Positions 24,309 through 32,424 of a stretch of 50,132 bases of DNA are shown piece by piece. The stretch covers positions 1-50,132 of the forward strand of contig VXYK01000023.1 of the NCBI GenBank assembly GCA_009845995.1, written 5' to 3'. The number at the start of each line of letters is the position of its first letter. The first letter of the stretch is position 1. Below the pieces are notes generated by a model that was not told where the DNA came from, ran no database searches, and was given only the letters and a program-made list of their open reading frames with translations. Source of the DNA: Acidimicrobiaceae bacterium (GTDB lineage Bacteria; Actinomycetota; Acidimicrobiia; Acidimicrobiales; Aldehydirespiratoraceae). Made by a program: the position numbers and the translations under genes.

Positions 24309-25472
24309 TCACGAGACTTCGGTGAGAGGGTCGGTGCTTGCGAGCAGGTCGGCGGCGGTGATCGCGGTGACTCGGTCGGCGAGGGGGAAGCTGTGGGGAC
24401 CGGCGTGAACGAGGAACAGATGGTCGAGCTGGAGATCGGCCCGGGCGGTGTGCATCGACTTTGACAATTTCGGCCGGGCGGTGCGCTTCATCTCGAACCC
24501 GAGAATCCGCCCGTCGATCTCCAAGCGCAGATCGAGTTCGGCGCCTCCGTGGGTCGACCAGAACGTTGGGTCGAGAGGAGCGAATCTCGTGAGCAGCTGC
24601 TCTAGGATCAAGCCCTCCCAACTCGTCCCCAGAGCGGGTGAACGCTCCAAGTCGTGCATCGAGTCGATGCCCAGCAGTCGGTGCAGAAGGCCCGAATCGC
24701 GTATGTAGACGCGCGGTGATTTGACTTGGCGCTTGGATATGTTGGCGAACCAGGGCGGCAGCTGGCGGACGACCAGAGCGTCGGTCAGCGCGTCGATGTA
24801 TCGCCTGACGGTGGATTCGGACACGTCGATCGATCGGGCGATTCGGGCGCTGTTCAAAGTCTGCCCGTGGAAGTGGGCCAGCATCGTCCAGAATCTCCGC
24901 ATCGTTGCGGCGGGGAAGCGGAAGCCGAGATTGGAGAGGTCGCGCTCGAGGAACGTTGAGATGTAGTCGTCGCGCCAGCGATTCGATGCCTGGTCGGTCG
25001 GAGCGAGGAAGGACTCGGGCAAACCGCCGCGCAACCACAGATCATCGAGTTGGTGGGCGCCGACATCGGTCAACCGAAATCCCGCCAACTCAACGAAGGT
25101 CACCCGGCCGGCCAATGTCTCCGACCCCAACCCGACGAGGTCGGGGGAAGCGCTCCCGAGTACCACGAACCGGCCCGGACGACGTCCTTCGTCGACGAGC
25201 ACCCGAAGCGTAGGAAACAACTCGGGCATCCGTTGGGCTTCGTCGATCACGATTGTCTCGCCGGTGTCGCGTAGAGCGAGGGTCGGCTCGGCTAAACGAG
25301 CCAGATCACGATGGTCTTCGAGGTCGAAGAAGGCTGAACTTGACGAAGTGACCGTCTGACAGGCCAGGGTTGATTTGCCTGCTTGCCGAGGCCCCGTCAA
25401 CAAAGTCACGGGCGCGTGCGACAGCGCTTCCTTGAGGTTTCGGGCATCCTCATCACGTTCAACGAAAGACAC
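24309..25472 (-). CDS. AAA ATPase with DUF4143
   Basis: A 387-aa protein of the AAA_14/DUF4143 family. Walker A is GPRQAGKST (about 27-35) and Walker B-like TIVIDEAQRMPEL. DUF4143 then contains WRDDYISTFLERDLSNLG, WTMLAHFHGQTLN, a winged helix with SESTVRRYIDAL, and a PD-(D/E)xK-like tail (AELDLRLEIDGRILGFEMKRT). These accessory ATPases are patchily distributed; their role is not settled. It starts at GTG 25472, right where transcription should begin. Confidence 0.85.
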   Translation of the reverse strand: MSFVERDEDARNLKEALSHAPVTLLTGPRQAGKSTLACQTVTSSSSAFFDLEDHRDLARLAEPTLALRDTGETIVIDEAQRMPELFPTLRVLVDEGRRPGRFVVLGSASPDLVGLGSETLAGRVTFVELAGFRLTDVGAHQLDDLWLRGGLPESFLAPTDQASNRWRDDYISTFLERDLSNLGFRFPAATMRRFWTMLAHFHGQTLNSARIARSIDVSESTVRRYIDALTDALVVRQLPPWFANISKRQVKSPRVYIRDSGLLHRLLGIDSMHDLERSPALGTSWEGLILEQLLTRFAPLDPTFWSTHGGAELDLRLEIDGRILGFEMKRTARPKLSKSMHTARADLQLDHLFLVHAGPHSFPLADRVTAITAADLLASTDPLTEVS

Positions 25473-25478
25473 TCAACG

Positions 25479-25521
25479 AGTATAGTCATTGAAAATCCGT
25501 CATGTGGTACAGGATTTTCAA
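25479..25521 (-). promoter_or_regulatory. Leaderless promoter with inverted repeat for DUF4143 gene
   Basis: A -10 TATACT (25484-25479, minus) ends 7 nt before the GTG, implying a leaderless transcript. TTGAAAATCC (25489-25498) and GGATTTTCAA (25512-25521) form a perfect 10-bp inverted repeat with a 13-nt spacer over the -35 region. It looks like an operator; similar TGAAAATCC-type motifs are known to me near other DUF4143 genes. Confidence 0.55.
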
Positions 25522-25590
25522 GTAAATCTCGATGCAAGGGAGGACACTGCGCGATCAAGTGCGAAAAACTGGCCAGCCACCGACCAGTTC

Positions 25591-27099
25591 TCAGGTATAA
25601 CGCGCAACTCGGGCCACATCGGAGGCCGACAGCAGCGGACTCACGACAACCACCGGAGCGTTGATCTCCTTGAGCGTGATCGTCGTGATGACGAGGTCGA
25701 ACTGGTCGTGGCTGAGCGCCTCATAGCCGCGCTCGGAAAGCACCTCGACCAATTCGAGTTCGGGGAACTCGGCCTGGATCCGCGACACCAGTACCCAAGC
25801 GGTAGCCATTCCGCTGGGACACACCACAAGAGCTCTCCGCCGTGGACGCAGTCTCGCTCGCTCCATAGCTCCTGCGAGATACATGGTGATGAAACAGACT
25901 TCATCATCATTGATCGAAAGACCCAACTCGTCGCCGATGAACGTGGCGATGTCGCCGGCGACGGAATATACGTCGGGATAGCGAGTCGTCACCTCTCCTC
26001 GCAAGGGGTTGTGAATCGGCAGTCCGTGACGAAGCCGAACGCTCAACCGCCCGAGATGCAGCGCCAAACCACGTCGCAGTTCCCTGTCTTCACCAAGGGC
26101 GATGTGCAGCCGCTCTCCAGCCGTGCTGATCACCCGGTCGAGCAACTCACCGGTGACGGCCATCGTTTCGGTGGAGACAGCATCAAGGGCGTCGAGCCCG
26201 AGCAGGTACTCCGTTATGGCCGCCACCTCTTCTTCCGGCAGTCCCGACCCGAGGATCTGCTCAAGGTCCGGGACCATGTCCAGCACGCTTGATGCCACCG
26301 GATGGTCCATGACCGAACGATGCAGTCCCGCCTCCAGCGAAACCCGGTTGCCGGCCTGCAGACGGATGATCGCGACAGCCAGGAACAGAGCGAAAACCAC
26401 GTCACTTCTGCCCGACGTGAGAGTCTCACCGAGTGTGCTGCGGCGCACGATCGCCGCTGTCCCCGCCAACGGCAACGCGAACAACCGTTCCCGAAGCCCG
26501 ACTGGTACTCGCACCGTCGACTGCTCACGGGCACGGGAATCGTTGCCCATCTGCAGTCGCAACACGTCCTCGGGGACCGACTCCAAAGTGAACTGCACCA
26601 TCACCTGGCGGATACGGCGTTCAGATCCGACCACCGAGATTCCCTTGCCGGCACGGCGGACCAACGGCAGACCGTTGCGCTCCAGCCAAGCTTCACAGGC
26701 ATGGAGATCGCGACGAGCTGAAGTCTTCGACACCTCCAACTCCTCGTGCAGCTCTTCAAGCGAATTGACCTGTGGCGCGGTCCACAACAACGCTGCCAAC
26801 AGCAGGCGAGTGCGCTCCTCGGGGGCGTATACCCGGGGGGCTTGGGGACGAGCCAGCAGATCGGCCATGATCTGTTCCCGTAAACCGTCCGTCGCCTCAA
26901 TGATCAAACCCAGACCCTGTCGGCGCACCAACTCGGCACCGTGCCCGTGCAGGTACCGCTCAACTTGATCGAGGCGATAGCGGACAACCCGTTGGCTCAA
27001 ACCAAGTTCGGCCGCAAGCTCAGCTGTGCTCCGGGGTCTGTGCTGGTCCAGCAACCAGCGGGTTATCCGGATAACCCTGGTGTCTATGTCGACGTTCAC
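25591..27099 (-). CDS. PRD-containing transcriptional activator, MtlR-like
   Basis: A 502-aa regulator. Two N-terminal helix-turn-helix domains (STAELAAELGLSQRVVRYRL near 24-45; VSKTSARRDL near 125) precede two PTS regulation domains (about 190-400). A IIB-like domain with its Cys (VVCPSGMATAWVL) is at about 408-495. Phosphorylation of PRD His and the IIB-like Cys by PTS proteins normally tunes activity to sugar flux. It overlaps the Enzyme I gene by 4 nt. It is the best candidate regulator of both PTS gene blocks. Confidence 0.87.
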   Translation of the reverse strand: MNVDIDTRVIRITRWLLDQHRPRSTAELAAELGLSQRVVRYRLDQVERYLHGHGAELVRRQGLGLIIEATDGLREQIMADLLARPQAPRVYAPEERTRLLLAALLWTAPQVNSLEELHEELEVSKTSARRDLHACEAWLERNGLPLVRRAGKGISVVGSERRIRQVMVQFTLESVPEDVLRLQMGNDSRAREQSTVRVPVGLRERLFALPLAGTAAIVRRSTLGETLTSGRSDVVFALFLAVAIIRLQAGNRVSLEAGLHRSVMDHPVASSVLDMVPDLEQILGSGLPEEEVAAITEYLLGLDALDAVSTETMAVTGELLDRVISTAGERLHIALGEDRELRRGLALHLGRLSVRLRHGLPIHNPLRGEVTTRYPDVYSVAGDIATFIGDELGLSINDDEVCFITMYLAGAMERARLRPRRRALVVCPSGMATAWVLVSRIQAEFPELELVEVLSERGYEALSHDQFDLVITTITLKEINAPVVVVSPLLSASDVARVARYT

Positions 27100-28820
27100 C
27101 CCACCGAACTCGCTGAGCCCTCGGTCGTCTCGGTGCGAACGATCTCTCGCACCTCGGCCGCGCTGGCCGCGGCGAGCACCGGCTGAACCAACCGTTCAGC
27201 TGTTGCCGGGTCGAGAGAGTCAATGACCGACTTGGTGGGGTTGACTGAACGGCCGTTGACCGACAGCTTGTCGATCCCCATCGCTGCTAGAAGCACGGCT
27301 CCCACCGGGTCCGCAGCGGCCAGTCCACAAACCGAAACGGTTATCTGATTGCGATGAGCCGCATCGGCGGTCAACTTGCACAGAGCCAACACCGCCGGAT
27401 GCAACGGGTCCTGAAAACCGTCGAGCACGCCGTTCGTGCGATCCGCGGCCATGGTGTACTGAGTGAGGTCGTTGGTCCCGATGGAGAAGAAGTCGACTTC
27501 AGCAGCGATCGCGTCTGCCACCAACGCCACCGCAGGCACCTCGACCATCACACCGATGGGAGGTACCTCATGGTCAACGCCCTCAGCGGCAAGTTGTTGA
27601 GCGACATCGGCGATCTGTGCACGAACCTCCCGGATCTCGTCGACATGGCTGATCATTGGAAGCATCAGCGCAACATCACCGTGCGTTGCGGCCCGCAGAA
27701 CAGCCCGCAGCTGTGTGTTGAACAGGTCGGACTCCTGGGAATAGAGGCGGGCACCGCGCACCCCCAGGAAAGGGTTCTCCTCGGGATCGATGTCGAGATA
27801 GGAGGCGGGCTTGTCGCCACCGATGTCGAAAGTCCGGATAACGACGGTGTCGCCGAAACCCTGAGCCGCGAACGAATAGAACTCAAATTGTTCCTGTTCA
27901 CTCGGCGGGGTGCTGCGATCAAGGAACAAGAACTCGGTGCGCAGCAGACCGATGCCGTCAGCGCCTTCGGCAATCGCCAACTCAATGTCCTCACGAGAAC
28001 CGACGTTGGCAGGCACCGCCACGCCGCGAGAACCCAGACTAACCCTCACCCCTCGGTACTGCGCCGCGGCCTGCTGCGCGGCGACGAACTCGTCCCGCAG
28101 AGTTGTGAAGGACGTTGCGGTCTCGGCGTTGGGGCGTATTGCCACCTCACCGCTCGTTCCGTCGAGCGCCACTGAGTCACCTGAACTCACCAACCCGACA
28201 ACACCGGGCGTGCCCACTACGGCGGCCACACCCAGTGACCGGGCGATGATCGCGACATGGCTGGTCGGGCCGCCGGCCTCGGTGATGAAACCGAGAACCA
28301 CGTCGGGGTCGAGCAAAGCGGTCTCCGCCGCGGTGATCGCGGCTGCCACCAAGATCGACGGCTCCTCGATGGCCCCCAGATCAGTGCTCTCAACCCCGGC
28401 CAGGTGGCGGCGCACACGGTCGGTGACCTCCTCCACATCGGTGGCCCGGGCCGCGATGTAAGGATCGTCGATAGCTGCGAACATCGCCGCGATCTCCGCT
28501 GAGGTGTTGGTCACCGCCTCCTCAAGGGTCGCCCCGGAAGCAACTCCAGCGGCCACCGAATCGGCCAACATCGGATCTTCGGCCATCAGGGCCTGAGCAC
28601 CGAGAACTTCAGCGGCTTCGTTACGGCCCGCGTCGCGCGCATGATCTTGCAACCGGAGCAGATCGGCTTGAACGGCCGCCAAGGCATCGTTGAACGAAGC
28701 GACAGGATCCTCGGTGACAGGAATCTCCACCTCGACTGTGTCGATCACCACCGCAGGCCCGATCGCCACTCCCGGAGCCGCGCCCGTTCCTACAAGTCGT
28801 GCCTCGGCCCGCTCGTTCAT
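27096..28820 (-). CDS. ptsI: PTS Enzyme I (PEP-protein phosphotransferase)
   Basis: A 574-aa Enzyme I of normal length. It starts the PTS cascade by autophosphorylation from PEP at His188 (GGPTSHVAIIARSLG). The PEP-binding barrel shows GLLRTEFLFLDR, RTFDIGGDKP, GVMVEVPAV and FFSIGTNDLTQY. The C-terminal motif reads SVCGLAAADP: the Cys is kept, but the usual GEMAGD context is altered. It overlaps both neighbours by 4 nt, so it is within an operon with the PRD regulator and the membrane protein. Confidence 0.95.
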   Translation of the reverse strand: MNERAEARLVGTGAAPGVAIGPAVVIDTVEVEIPVTEDPVASFNDALAAVQADLLRLQDHARDAGRNEAAEVLGAQALMAEDPMLADSVAAGVASGATLEEAVTNTSAEIAAMFAAIDDPYIAARATDVEEVTDRVRRHLAGVESTDLGAIEEPSILVAAAITAAETALLDPDVVLGFITEAGGPTSHVAIIARSLGVAAVVGTPGVVGLVSSGDSVALDGTSGEVAIRPNAETATSFTTLRDEFVAAQQAAAQYRGVRVSLGSRGVAVPANVGSREDIELAIAEGADGIGLLRTEFLFLDRSTPPSEQEQFEFYSFAAQGFGDTVVIRTFDIGGDKPASYLDIDPEENPFLGVRGARLYSQESDLFNTQLRAVLRAATHGDVALMLPMISHVDEIREVRAQIADVAQQLAAEGVDHEVPPIGVMVEVPAVALVADAIAAEVDFFSIGTNDLTQYTMAADRTNGVLDGFQDPLHPAVLALCKLTADAAHRNQITVSVCGLAAADPVGAVLLAAMGIDKLSVNGRSVNPTKSVIDSLDPATAERLVQPVLAAASAAEVREIVRTETTEGSASSVG

Positions 28821-29575
28821 CGCTTCCTCCTCGGTTTCTTCGGCTTTCTTTTTCTACCCCACTGTGGTTTCGAGGCCAGCGGCAACGGGACGAGCAGATC
28901 GTCGAGAGTGTCGTAGAGACACGCCCAAGCCACGATCGTGATGCTGGTTGTCATCACCAGAGTGATCAGCGTGATCACCCCGGTCAGGGGGTTCACGCCG
29001 TAGCCGAGCGGCAGCAAGGCCACGAAGTTGAACAAGAAGAACAGAACCAGGATCGCGAACAGCGCGATTCGCCGTTTTTCGCTCAACCGAACGCTCGTAC
29101 CCAAAGACCTGAGCGGACCTTCCACTCTTCCGTCGGCGACGATATAACCGAAGAACGCATACAGGACGGCAACAAGAAAGAACAGAATCGGTCCGAAGAG
29201 GGTTCTGAGATACTGGAATCCCAGGAAGAACGCCGCCCAGAACCAGAATGAGCAGATCAACTGGTCGACGAAGCGGTTCCAGTTTCGGAACGGCGCGGCC
29301 ATATCGATTGGTTCGTTGCGCGCTGCGTTGAGCGCATAAGAAAACCATGGAAGCGACGCTGTGCTCGCCACGATCAGGCCGAGGGTGCTGATCCCCAGAA
29401 CCCGTAACCGGTCGTCTTCGGCCCCCCACACCGGAAATGTGCATGCTGCCAAGACAGCGAAAGTGGCAACGCCGGCCAGTGTCAACGGAACCGCATTCGC
29501 GACATAACCCCGCAAACCGCGTCGAAACATCTCCGAAATCGGCAGCGGGAACGGTTTGACTCTTGGTTCGGGCAT
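28817..29575 (-). CDS. Polytopic membrane protein in PTS cluster
   Basis: A 252-aa protein with about five or six membrane segments (near 25-50, 60-85, 110-150, 170-200 and 205-230) and a very basic C-terminus (KPQWGRKRKPKKPRRKR). It overlaps ptsI by 4 nt (ATGA). No family recognised; it has the general look of uncharacterised actinobacterial YesL/DUF-type membrane proteins. Role in the PTS cluster unknown. Confidence 0.65.
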   Translation of the reverse strand: MPEPRVKPFPLPISEMFRRGLRGYVANAVPLTLAGVATFAVLAACTFPVWGAEDDRLRVLGISTLGLIVASTASLPWFSYALNAARNEPIDMAAPFRNWNRFVDQLICSFWFWAAFFLGFQYLRTLFGPILFFLVAVLYAFFGYIVADGRVEGPLRSLGTSVRLSEKRRIALFAILVLFFLFNFVALLPLGYGVNPLTGVITLITLVMTTSITIVAWACLYDTLDDLLVPLPLASKPQWGRKRKPKKPRRKR

Positions 29576-29687
29576 TAAGGCTCAGTCAGGTCGAATGATG
29601 TTCAGTAGCTGGCAGTCTCGCGAAAATACCAAAGCGCTGCCACCCGTGTCGCGGGGCTCCGGCTGCGCCCGGCGATAACAACGCGCG

Positions 29688-30632
29688 TCAGCGCAAGGCT
29701 TGACCAACGCTCATTTCAAGGGGCACATCGGCGCTCATGGTCACTGCGGCTTGGTCCTCGGCGGTGCAGGGCGGACCGACAGTGTCTGTTGAGCGAACCG
29801 CGGCACGGGCCCACGCCAGTGCATTTCGCAGAGCGGTCGGCCCCTTCGCACCACCGGCCAAGAATCCTGCAAGCAGTGCATCGCCCGCTCCGACCGTGTT
29901 GCGGATGTCGCTAGCCGGTGAATTGCCGTAACTCACCTGGTCGTCCACGAGCACGGCTCCGCTGCCTCCCAAGCTGACCAGAACCGTGCCCCAGCCGTGA
30001 CGCTGGAGTTCGCCGGCCGCATCGACCACATCACCCAGAGTCCACAGCGGTTTCGCAGTCAAGCTCGCCAGTTCCTCAAGGTTCGGTTTTGCCACCGCGC
30101 AGGGCGTGTGAGCCATGCGCGCAAGAGCAGTGCCGCTGGTGTCGATCACCAGTTTTTCGGTCGCGTCCGACAGCCGGGTGGCCAACTGCACATAGAAGTC
30201 GGCCGGAGCGCCAGGCGGAAGGCTGCCGCTGGCTACCAGCCACTGCGAGTCAGCGGCATGTTTCACAGCGGTGTCCAGGAGCGCATCGCATGCCGACTCG
30301 CTGAGGTGAGGACCGCTCTCATTGATCTTTGTTGTGGTGCCGTCGTCCTCAATGATGGTGAGGTTGGTGCGGACGGTGCCCTCGATGGCGACCAGGTGGG
30401 TCTGGGTTCCCGCCTTGTTCAACGGAGCAATCAGATCGGCGAGACCATCGGGGTTGCCCGGGAATACCGCCTGGGCCTGGTGTCCGTTCGTTGTCAATAC
30501 CCGCGCCAGATTGACGCCTTTGCCTGCGAATTCAGCGCTCGCGGTCGTTGCTCTCAGAACCTCACCGCGCTCGAGGTGCCCAATAGACAGGGTGCGGTCG
30601 ATGCTGGGGTTCGGAGTGAGCGTGGTGATCAA
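29688..30632 (-). CDS. PfkB kinase, FruK/LacC type
   Basis: A 314-aa ribokinase-fold kinase. Signatures are LTPNPSIDRTL, FAGKGVNLARVL, a TNLTI substrate strand, SGSLPPG, AKPNLEEL and the catalytic NTVGAGDALLAGF. The family includes 1-phosphofructokinase and tagatose-6-phosphate kinase. In this context it would phosphorylate a ketose phosphate made from a PTS-imported polyol. I start at TTG 30632, which overlaps the stop of the dehydrogenase (TTGA); the open frame extends upstream only into that gene. Confidence 0.8.
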   Translation of the reverse strand: MITTLTPNPSIDRTLSIGHLERGEVLRATTASAEFAGKGVNLARVLTTNGHQAQAVFPGNPDGLADLIAPLNKAGTQTHLVAIEGTVRTNLTIIEDDGTTTKINESGPHLSESACDALLDTAVKHAADSQWLVASGSLPPGAPADFYVQLATRLSDATEKLVIDTSGTALARMAHTPCAVAKPNLEELASLTAKPLWTLGDVVDAAGELQRHGWGTVLVSLGGSGAVLVDDQVSYGNSPASDIRNTVGAGDALLAGFLAGGAKGPTALRNALAWARAAVRSTDTVGPPCTAEDQAAVTMSADVPLEMSVGQALR

Positions 30633-32392
30633 TGCGCTGGGGCAGTTCGGTAGTTCTCGAACAGGAGTTGCTCGGCTTGCGGGGTCCATTCTCCCCGTTC
30701 GCCGAGGGCTGCGCCAATGTCGGGTAACTGTTCTGCAAGCTCAGCGAGACCCAGCAACGGCACACCGCTCACCTGGGGAAAGATCATGACCTTGCCCGCG
30801 AAACGGCCTTGCATCACTGCTTCCACCCCGTCGCGGGCGGCCTCGATTCCCCCTATGGCAGCCAGATTCAGTGCCGGGGAGAGCGAGCCGTTCATCGCCT
30901 TGTCGAGCACCAGCGCCTGGTCGCTGATCGCGGAACCCGATGTGCCCGTGTACTGGGCGTTGTGCAGATACACACGGCTCATGTCGAGCGGACCCATGGT
31001 CCCGTTGGCGATACCGGCGAAGAACACCAGCATCCCGTCGGGATGCATGAGTCGTGCGGCGTCGGCCATTACTGCAGCCACCGGCACGGTCACGACCACA
31101 TCGTCGGCACCTTCACCATCGGTGAGCCTGCTCACCATCTCTTCGGTGGTCTCATCCGCGGCGCTCGGGTCGAACAGCACCAGCGTCCGGTTCGCCTTGT
31201 CCGCCAACGGACGCAGAGACGCTTCCAGCACAGCCAAGCGAATGCCGTCGGGGTCGACCCCGATGATCGTGGCCGGACCGTTGTCGCTCTCGATCGCCCG
31301 CTGAATGTGCATCTGCCCCATCGGGCCGCCCGCCCCGATGAACACGGCGGTTCCCCCCGGGCGCAGGTCGCAGCGGTTGCGGGCCTCGCCGTATGCGGCG
31401 GTCACATCAGGCCCCTTGGTACCGACATAGGCGGTGTAGTCATAGTGCAACCGGCCGAAATCGATTTGGGGCAAGTCGTCGAGGGAATGCTGCCCGACGA
31501 GATTCAATGTTCCTCTGAACGCAATCTGGCGGGCCGCCTCGGTCACCTGCGCCGCCGAGCGGGGATCAAGCAGGATGATGTCGTCGAAGCCGACCCCGCC
31601 GGTCATATCCGCGGCGAGAGCATCGTAGGTGTCCGGCTCGATTCCGTCAGCGACGATCGTCTCGGTGTCGACGCCGATCGACTCGAGCACCCGTGCTTGG
31701 ACCTCGGGCGACAGATCGGTCAACGCGACAGTTCCGACATCAGCAATGCACTGACCGAACTGATAGTCGGTTCGGTCGTTCGGATCACCGATGATCCAAG
31801 CCTTGCCGCCGGCGAGGGGGTCGAGACGGCGACGCTGCGTGTACGCGGCTTCCACGCAAGCCCACGGCTCCGACAAGGCCGCTGCCGCGTATCCGATTTC
31901 GTCGTTCACGGGGATCACGTAGGCGCCGTCGTCGGCGTCGAGAACCTCAGAACCGATCAAGTGGTACTGGATCAGACCACCAGGAATCGTGTAGCCGTAG
32001 GCCGTGCTGCGTCCGTCGACGTGAATGTCGGGCTGGATCGCCAAACGGTCCCCCTTGTTGAACCTCGAAGTGAGATCAGAGCCCACCTCGATCACGGTCA
32101 CCGCCGCCTCGTGACCGAGACGGGTCGGGTCCTCCGCCAGATCGCGGCCATACAGCTTCGGGTGGTCGTTGCCCAGCCGGATGAGTTTCACGTCCGAAAA
32201 ACACAGGCCCACTGCGTCGATGCGGATAAGCAGTTGATCTGGGCCCACTTCGGGAATCTCCATCGGTTCGGGAGAACCGTTGTCGCCCATGCATTCAAGG
32301 CCCGTGCCGTACATGTTCCAACCGAGGTTCGGTTCTGGCAGCGCGGTGTCGCCGACACGATAGTCAGCGAAGGTCCAGTCGGCGGTGGTCAT
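30629..32392 (-). CDS. Large zinc-type dehydrogenase with two Rossmann regions
   Basis: A 587-aa member of the medium-chain (zinc) dehydrogenase superfamily; usual members are about 350 aa. The GroES-like part has GLCFSDVKLI and LGHEAAVTVIEVG. After SEPWACVEAAY comes one nucleotide-fold-like region (WIIGDPNDRTD to GTLNLVGQ). A second follows, with VFIGAGGPMGQMHIQRAIE, GVDPDGIRLAVLE and PDGMLVFFAG. The cofactor site is probably in the second. Context suggests oxidation of a hexitol phosphate to a ketose phosphate for the adjacent kinase. Similar long proteins exist in other PTS loci, but I cannot name the substrate. Confidence 0.7.
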   Translation of the reverse strand: MTTADWTFADYRVGDTALPEPNLGWNMYGTGLECMGDNGSPEPMEIPEVGPDQLLIRIDAVGLCFSDVKLIRLGNDHPKLYGRDLAEDPTRLGHEAAVTVIEVGSDLTSRFNKGDRLAIQPDIHVDGRSTAYGYTIPGGLIQYHLIGSEVLDADDGAYVIPVNDEIGYAAAALSEPWACVEAAYTQRRRLDPLAGGKAWIIGDPNDRTDYQFGQCIADVGTVALTDLSPEVQARVLESIGVDTETIVADGIEPDTYDALAADMTGGVGFDDIILLDPRSAAQVTEAARQIAFRGTLNLVGQHSLDDLPQIDFGRLHYDYTAYVGTKGPDVTAAYGEARNRCDLRPGGTAVFIGAGGPMGQMHIQRAIESDNGPATIIGVDPDGIRLAVLEASLRPLADKANRTLVLFDPSAADETTEEMVSRLTDGEGADDVVVTVPVAAVMADAARLMHPDGMLVFFAGIANGTMGPLDMSRVYLHNAQYTGTSGSAISDQALVLDKAMNGSLSPALNLAAIGGIEAARDGVEAVMQGRFAGKVMIFPQVSGVPLLGLAELAEQLPDIGAALGERGEWTPQAEQLLFENYRTAPAH

Positions 32393-32424
32393 GAATAGCC
32401 TCCTCCAAGAAGCAATAGGCGAGA

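Noticed and set aside
24247..25038. 263-codon minus-strand frame overlapping the DUF4143 ATPase
   Set aside because: Arg-rich shadow in another frame of the same strand; the ATPase frame has clear motifs.
30809..32398. 529-codon plus-strand frame opposite the dehydrogenase
   Set aside because: His/Arg-rich antisense translation of a well-supported enzyme gene.
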